This document shows, one piece after another, positions 21,607 to 22,693 of a DNA stretch of 22,693 bases. The notes beneath the pieces are model-generated. The model did no database searches and was not told the origin of the DNA. It saw nothing but the letters and a program-made list of their open reading frames with translations. The stretch covers positions 1-22,693 of the forward strand of contig DHAE01000010.1 in the NCBI GenBank assembly GCA_002397315.1, in the 5' to 3' direction. Origin of the DNA: Comamonadaceae bacterium UBA4962. GTDB lineage: Bacteria > Pseudomonadota > Gammaproteobacteria > Burkholderiales > Burkholderiaceae_C. The position numbers and the translations under genes are program-made. Positions within the stretch are counted from its first letter, which is position 1. Each line of letters opens with the position of its first letter.

Positions 21607-22693
21607 ATGCAATTCCTCCGCCGTCTCTCCCTGGGATCCCGGCTGGCGCTCGGCTTCGGCCTGCTGCTGCTGCTGCTGGCCATCGTCACGGGGCTGGGCA
21701 TCGCCCGCATGTCCACGCTCGACCACACGTCGCAGCAGATCACCACCGAGCTCTACGGCAAGGCCAACGCCAGCCAGCGCATGGGCTACCTGGTGCTGGA
21801 CGTCGCGCGGACAGCGCGCAACATCATCATCCTCGAAGACCGCGAGCAGATGACGGCCAACAAGACCCTGCTCGACAAGAACGTGGCCGAGTTCAACACC
21901 ACCATCGGCCAGCTGCGCCAGCTCGAGACGGCGCCGCAGATCCGCAGCCTCATCGACACCACGGACGCCAAGAGCAAGGAATACTTCGCCTTCACCGCCG
22001 ACGTGACGGCGCTCGGCTTCGCCAATTCCAACCTGGAAGCGCAGAAGATGCTCTTCGGCCCGCGCTACAAGACGCAGGGCGAACTGCTGGCGATGCTGGC
22101 CCAGCTCGTGAAGCAGTACGAGGGCGAGATGCAGCAGGCCAGCGCCAGCGCCCACGACACCTTCCTGCAGTCGGCCACGTTGCTGGGACTGGTGGCCCTG
22201 GTGGCCGTGCTGGCGGGCGTGGCAGGCGCTTTCCTGATCACCCGCTCGATCACGGTGCCGATGGCCCGCGCGGTGGACGTGGCCCACGCCGTGGCCGAGG
22301 GCGACCTCACCCGCACGATGGATGATGACGGCCGCGACGAGGCGGCCCTGCTGCTGCAGTCGCTGCAGACCATGAACGGCAACCTCACCCGCGTGGTGCA
22401 CCAGATCCGCCAGGCGAGCGACTCCATCGCCACCGGCTCCAGCCAGATCGCCAGCGGCAACGCCGACCTGTCGCAGCGCACGGAGTCGCAAGCGTCGAGC
22501 CTGCAGCAGACCGCCGCCTCGATGGAAGAGATGAGCGCGACCATCCGCCAGAACGCGGACACCGCGCGCACCGCCAGCCAGCTCGCCGCCACCGCCAGCC
22601 AGGCCGCGAGCCGCGGCGGCGACGTGATGGGCCAGGTGGTCGCGACGATGCAGGACATCTCGGGCAGCTCCAGCAAGATCGCCGACATCATCG
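21607..22693 (+). CDS. Methyl-accepting chemotaxis protein (runs off right edge)
   Basis: A membrane chemoreceptor that passes ligand signals to CheA/CheW. 362 codons are inside the window with no stop. It starts MQFLRRLSLGSRLALGFGLL, with a first membrane helix at about 13-33, a periplasmic four-helix-bundle sensor (about 35-188), a second helix at 191-212 (LLGLVALVAVLAGVAGAFLI), a HAMP domain (213-265, ITRSITVPMARAV) and the first part of the cytoplasmic coiled-coil domain. The first methylation region is visible (SLQQTAASMEEMSATIRQ, 298-315). The layout matches Tar/Tsr-like class receptors of Burkholderiales. The ATG at 21607 has only a weak GAAAG upstream. The conserved signalling tip and C-terminus lie beyond the window. 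Ligand unknown. Confidence 0.95.
   Translation, partial: MQFLRRLSLGSRLALGFGLLLLLLAIVTGLGIARMSTLDHTSQQITTELYGKANASQRMGYLVLDVARTARNIIILEDREQMTANKTLLDKNVAEFNTTIGQLRQLETAPQIRSLIDTTDAKSKEYFAFTADVTALGFANSNLEAQKMLFGPRYKTQGELLAMLAQLVKQYEGEMQQASASAHDTFLQSATLLGLVALVAVLAGVAGAFLITRSITVPMARAVDVAHAVAEGDLTRTMDDDGRDEAALLLQSLQTMNGNLTRVVHQIRQASDSIATGSSQIASGNADLSQRTESQASSLQQTAASMEEMSATIRQNADTARTASQLAATASQAASRGGDVMGQVVATMQDISGSSSKIADII

Noticed and set aside
1..22693. tRNA, rRNA, CRISPR array, transposase, phage or toxin-antitoxin genes
   Set aside because: I looked for regularly spaced direct repeats, cloverleaf-like segments, DDE-type transposase motifs and small paired ORFs with SD sites and found none that I can support.

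Overview
The window is a GC-rich (about 70 %) stretch of ordinary, densely packed bacterial chromosome. Protein families and style (UbiM-type hydroxylase, orphan Bug-family binding protein, a DUF6139-like small protein, LoiP-type protease, many genes without a Shine-Dalgarno sequence) point to a betaproteobacterium of the Burkholderiales, most likely Comamonadaceae close to Acidovorax/Paracidovorax. The taxon is inferred from family resemblance only. I see no rRNA, tRNA, CRISPR array, phage gene or insertion sequence.

Layout. 1-324 (-): 5' part of minC, whose sequence is disturbed at the very edge by a 21-bp inverted repeat. 797-1420 (-): phosphatidylserine synthase. 1539-4277: an arginine/ornithine catabolic module, with an Lrp/AsnC regulator (-) divergent from ornithine cyclodeaminase and arginase (+). 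4285-6471 (-): acetoacetyl-CoA synthetase, tail-to-tail with arginase. 6548-7738 (-): a small DUF6139-like protein and a LoiP-like periplasmic metalloprotease lipoprotein. 8044-9684 (-): an IclR regulator fused to a degenerate SMP-30/gluconolactonase-like propeller, with an intrinsic terminator just after its stop. 10005-11345 (+): a UbiM-type ubiquinone hydroxylase. 11483-14606 (+): a two-gene ABC importer (duplicated permease plus ATPase with an extra C-terminal domain) with no binding protein nearby. 14786-16577: an NAPE-PLD-like metallo-beta-lactamase-fold hydrolase (-) divergent from a TetR regulator (+). 16656-18303 (+): a gamma-class carbonic anhydrase-like protein and a GAF-GGDEF diguanylate cyclase. 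18290-19279 (-): a Bug-type periplasmic binding protein. 19434-21344 (+): a B12-binding-type radical SAM protein of unknown function. 21607-22693 (+): a methyl-accepting chemotaxis protein cut by the window end.

Functional links. Arginase makes ornithine and urea, and ornithine cyclodeaminase turns ornithine into proline and ammonia, probably under the divergent Lrp-type regulator. The TetR/hydrolase pair shares a short intergenic region with a palindrome over the predicted hydrolase -10, so TetR probably represses the hydrolase. The other genes look like independent single-gene units.

No defence island or clearly new multi-gene system is visible. The most unusual items are the IclR-propeller fusion, the radical SAM protein with C-x4-C-x2-C spacing, the importer without a binding protein, and the inverted repeat that disrupts the expected MinC sequence.
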